Shown here: in pieces, positions 61,521 through 64,000 of the stretch
Numbering within the stretch: the first letter of the stretch is position 1
Layout of the letters: each line of letters begins with the position of its first letter
The notes under the pieces: generated by a model
Told to the model about the DNA's origin: nothing
The model's database searches: none
The model's input: the letters and a program-made list of their open reading frames with translations, nothing else
Made by a program: the position numbers and the translations under genes
NCBI RefSeq assembly: GCF_031844705.1
Contig: NZ_CP134610.1
Span: 91,093 to 155,092, forward strand
DNA: 64,000 nucleotides
Origin: Streptomyces sp. ITFR-16
GTDB lineage: Bacteria; Actinomycetota; Actinomycetes; Streptomycetales; Streptomycetaceae
Direction: 5' to 3'

Positions 61521-62605
61521 CGCGCCACCTTCAAGGAACTTGGCCGTCTCGTTGGCGCGGGGGAGCATAGTGGCCTCGTAGGCGCGGATGGCGTCGGCGA
61601 CGGTGTCGTTGCCGACAATGGCCAGGGCGAGTTCGCAAGCGTCGAGCATGGCGTAGTTGACGCCGACACCGAGCGGCGGCATGAGGTGGGCGGCGTCGCC
61701 GAGCAGGGTGACACTGGGGTTGGAGTCCCAAGTGGTCGGGACGGGCAGGGCGAAGATCGGACGGTCCACGTAGCAGCCGTCGTTATCGCTGATGAGACGG
61801 CGCAGGGCGGGTGACCAGGCGGCGTACTCCTCAAGGAGTCGGGTCCGGATCGCGGCGGTGTCGTCGATGGTCAGGCTGCTGTCGGCGAGCCAGCCTGCCG
61901 GAACACGGCGGATCAGGTACACGCGGATGTGGCCGCCGCCGTTGCGCTGGGCGAACATGCCGCGCTCGCCGTCGCCTGCGGCGGCGCTGCCCTGGCCAAC
62001 GAGTTCGGCGAGCTCGGGGTGGCGGGAGTCGATGTCGTCGAACCAAGCTTCCAGGAAGCTGACACCGACGTGAGCGGGGACGGCGGACGTCAGGACCGGC
62101 CGGACCCGGGAGAAAGCCCCGTCGGCGCCGATGACCAGGTCGGCCTCGACGGTGGTGCCGTCGGTGAAGTGCAGCAGGCGCGGGCCGTCCTCGGGTCCGC
62201 TGACATAGTCGAGGCCACAGCCCCACTGGACGTTTCCAGGATGGACGGAGTTCAGCAGCAGGTCGCGGAGCACGCCCCGGTCGATCTCAGGTTTGAAAAG
62301 CTCCCCCTCGGCGGGAACCTCGTGATCGACGATCTCGCCTGATGACGCCATCTGCCGCATCTCCTGCCCTTCGGGGCGGGACAGGGCGAAGAACTCATCA
62401 AGGAGACCGGCCCGCGGAGCGCGATCTGGCCGTCGTCCTCGTGCAGGTCCAGGGAGCCGCCTTGGTCGCGGGCTTCAGGGCCGCTGTCGCGGTCGTAGAC
62501 GGTGGCGCTGATGCCGTGCTTCTGAAGGATGCGCGCACAGGTCAGGCCGCCGGGGCCTGCTCCGATGATGGCGATGCGGGGGGTGGTACGGGTACGGGTG
62601 TTCAT
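61404..62605 (-). pseudogene. TetX-like FAD-dependent monooxygenase, frameshifted
   Basis: ATG 62605 starts TRTTPRIAIIGAGPGGLTCA (FAD motif GAGPGG), then SGPEARDQGGSLDLHEDDGQ; near 62408-62420 one base is missing and the frame continues as MRQMASSGEIVDHEVPAEGE, VIGADGAFSRVRP (DG motif), LLGDAAHLMPPLGVGVNYA (GD motif) to ~61530. The 52-bp repeats then replace the natural end. The class resembles tetracycline/rifampicin-type monooxygenases. Probably inactive unless the frameshift is an artefact. Confidence 0.8.
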
Positions 62606-62863
62606 AGTTGCACTCCGAACGATGAGGTCGAGTTGTCGCTGGTCGCGGGCGCTGGACGAGGGCGCAGGGCCGGCTGATGCCGACCGCGGTGGCGTTGCTG
62701 TCCTGCCCCGTGAGCGGCAGTTCCGCCTTCTGTACGAGGGGGAGGGAGGGAGGGAGGTGGCCGGTTGGTGCGTCACGGCCACCGCTTCAGGAAAACACAC
62801 CAGAACAATAAATGCAACAACTCTACTTTTGGAGCAACGCTACTATTGGAGTATGGTGGGCGC
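62606..62863. promoter_or_regulatory. Divergent promoter region, TetR and monooxygenase
   Basis: TTGGAG (62829-62834), 17 bp, TATGGT (62852-62857) point to transcription from about 62864, the A of the TetR ATG, i.e. a leaderless mRNA. Repeats CTACTTTTGGAG (62823-62834) and CTACTATTGGAG (62840-62851) overlap the promoter as likely operators. Confidence 0.55.
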
Positions 62864-63502
62864 ATGCCCGACACCACCGCACAGAACAACGCCGCACCAA
62901 CCCTCGTCGGCCGCCGCGAACGCAAGAAGGCGGCCACTCGGCAGGCCATCGCCGATGCCGCCCTGCGCTTGTTCCTGGAACGTGGCTACAACAACGTCGG
63001 CATCCGAGAGATCGCCGATGCTGCGGACGTATCGACCGCCACCCTGTTCAAGCACTTCGCAGTCAAGGAAGCACTCGTCTTCGACCGCGAGGCCGACCTC
63101 GAATCCGGCCTCCTGGCCGCCGTGCGCGAGCGCCCCGCAGGACAGTCCGTCCCCGACGCCCTGCGTGAGCACGCCCTCCACCATCGACGATCAGGACCCG
63201 ATGCTGATCCACGCTTCTCCACCTTCCTCGACCTGGTCAACAGCACTCCGGCGCTGCGCGACTACCACCAGGCCATGTGGCTGCGCCACACGGCCGCCCT
63301 CGCCTCGGCCATCGCCGAGGACGACGGACTCCCAGCCGACGACCCCTCATGCACCGCCCTGGCCCACTTCGCCCTCGAAGCCCCACACGCCGCCCGCACA
63401 CACTCCGACCCCGACCAGGTCGTCACAGCCGCTTTCGACCTGCTTGACCACGGCTGGCACGCACTCACCCGCAGGAGAAGCGAAGGCACGCGCGCGCACT
63501 GA
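62864..63502 (+). CDS. TetR-family regulator
   Basis: 212 residues from ATG 62864. HTH: ATRQAIADAALRLFLERGYN, IREIADAADVSTATLFKHFA. The C-terminal region (HHRRSGPDADPRFSTFLDLV, MWLRHTAALASAIAEDD) fits TetR_C_7/C17-like domains. Divergent to the frameshifted monooxygenase, the common repressor-flavoprotein pairing for drug inactivation. A longer GTG start at 62765 would read through the promoter and is rejected. Confidence 0.88.
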   Translation: MPDTTAQNNAAPTLVGRRERKKAATRQAIADAALRLFLERGYNNVGIREIADAADVSTATLFKHFAVKEALVFDREADLESGLLAAVRERPAGQSVPDALREHALHHRRSGPDADPRFSTFLDLVNSTPALRDYHQAMWLRHTAALASAIAEDDGLPADDPSCTALAHFALEAPHAARTHSDPDQVVTAAFDLLDHGWHALTRRRSEGTRAH

Positions 63503-64000
63503 GCGGGGTCTGAGCAACATCTCTGTCAGATCGTGCGCTAAGTGCTCGTCGGCCCTGGTGGGCGGCATGCGCCGCGACGGCCTCCGTGGGTTGGAGCCCG
63601 CTGTGGATTTCCCGGTGCAGATGGGGGCTGGTGAGGTAGTCGCATGCGGCGGGGTATAGCCGCGTTCCGCCAACATCACGTGGTGCATCAGGCCGATGCA
63701 CCACCAGCCCCCCTGGTACCGGGGCTAACCCGCGTAGCGGGTTCGGGTCCTGGAGGCGAAGCCGGAAGGGCCCAGGGGGTGGAGCGAAGCGGAACCCCCT
63801 CTGATGCCCCGCCAAAGGGCGGGGCATCACAACTCCGTGACACACCAACAACAACAAGCCCCGCGAAGCGGGGCCCCTTCACTGGTTCCTTCCGCTTCGC
63901 TCCAGGAACCCCCGTGCGAAGCACGGGCGGTGCGGGGAGCGAAGCGAGCCGTGCCGGCCCCCGCGAAGCGGGGGCCTTCGCTTGCCCATCGCGAAGCGAT
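63503..64000. repeat. Telomere-like hairpin array at the right edge
   Basis: No gene. From 63680 on, hairpins follow one another: 63680-63704 (10-bp stem), 63727-63743 (AACCCGC-GTA-GCGGGTT), 63803-63828 (11-bp stem), 63858-63874 (GCCCCGC-GAA-GCGGGGC), 63911-63927 (CCCGTGC-GAA-GCACGGG), 63956-63976 (GGCCCCCGC-GAA-GCGGGGGCC) and 63988-64000 (ATCGC-GAA-GCGAT). GCGAAGC mini-hairpins are a hallmark of Streptomyces telomere 3' overhangs. The window may stop inside or at the replicon end. Confidence 0.8.

Overview
The window is high-GC actinobacterial DNA, almost certainly Streptomyces. The evidence is GC-rich third codon positions, GTG/TTG starts, SARP regulators, a gamma-butyrolactone (GBL) signalling system, telomere terminal-protein genes (tap/tpg), and a right-hand edge (about 63.68-64.00 kb) packed with GCGAAGC-type hairpins of the kind found at ends of linear Streptomyces replicons. 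Plasmid-type replication modules, a parAB locus and these hairpins together suggest the end of a linear plasmid (or of a chromosome arm that has absorbed one) carrying a biosynthetic gene cluster.

1-30.7 kb: a biosynthetic cluster transcribed mostly leftward. The core resembles a highly reducing (polyene-type) type II PKS: KS (8333-9610), a KS-like partner without the catalytic Cys (6631-7917), a natural KS-CLF fusion in one polypeptide (4233-6602), a FabH-like protein, an intact and a His-less hotdog dehydratase, a ketoreductase, an ACP and a malonyl transacylase. A phytoene-desaturase-like flavoprotein, an aldo/keto reductase, a SnoaL-like protein and a second flavin monooxygenase lie around it. 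A second block (15.8-29.8 kb) holds two Sfp-type PPTases, a tandem ACP, a KS with all catalytic residues lost, a truncated AMP-ligase-like protein, a condensation-like protein with a decayed catalytic motif, an acyl-CoA-dehydrogenase-like protein, an aromatase/cyclase-like protein and an acyl-CoA carboxylase beta/epsilon pair. The striking theme is the number of catalytically dead homologues kept as open frames. The product cannot be read from sequence; a polyene or cinnamoyl-like acyl chain is a reasonable guess.

Regulation, 17-46 kb: three SARP genes, a TetR gene, an AfsA homologue, a GBL pseudoreceptor-like and an ScbR-like receptor gene, with many ARE-like operators upstream of SARP2, SARP3, the pseudoreceptor, afsA, a flavin monooxygenase and scbR/reductase. 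The signalling genes are interleaved with replicon maintenance genes. An ABC exporter, a DUF4097-like gene and a MarR-type regulator with an IS30-like HTH lie between.

Replicon maintenance, 36.7-53.2 kb: tpg-tap, then two paralogous modules (iteron region, prim-pol, D5/P4-type helicase, small DUF6009-like protein). Their iterons differ by one base per half (AGTCGCT versus AGTCCCT). parAB follows, with five copies of an AT-rich 19-bp palindrome, a candidate centromere.

52.7-64 kb: subtelomeric region with two secreted beta/gamma-crystallin-like proteins, a nonsense-interrupted FG-GAP protein, decayed IS30, DnaE2 and Tn3 fragments, an intact GH78 alpha-L-rhamnosidase, a frameshifted flavin monooxygenase ending in a 3 x 52-bp repeat, a divergent TetR gene with a probably leaderless promoter, and the telomere-like hairpin array.
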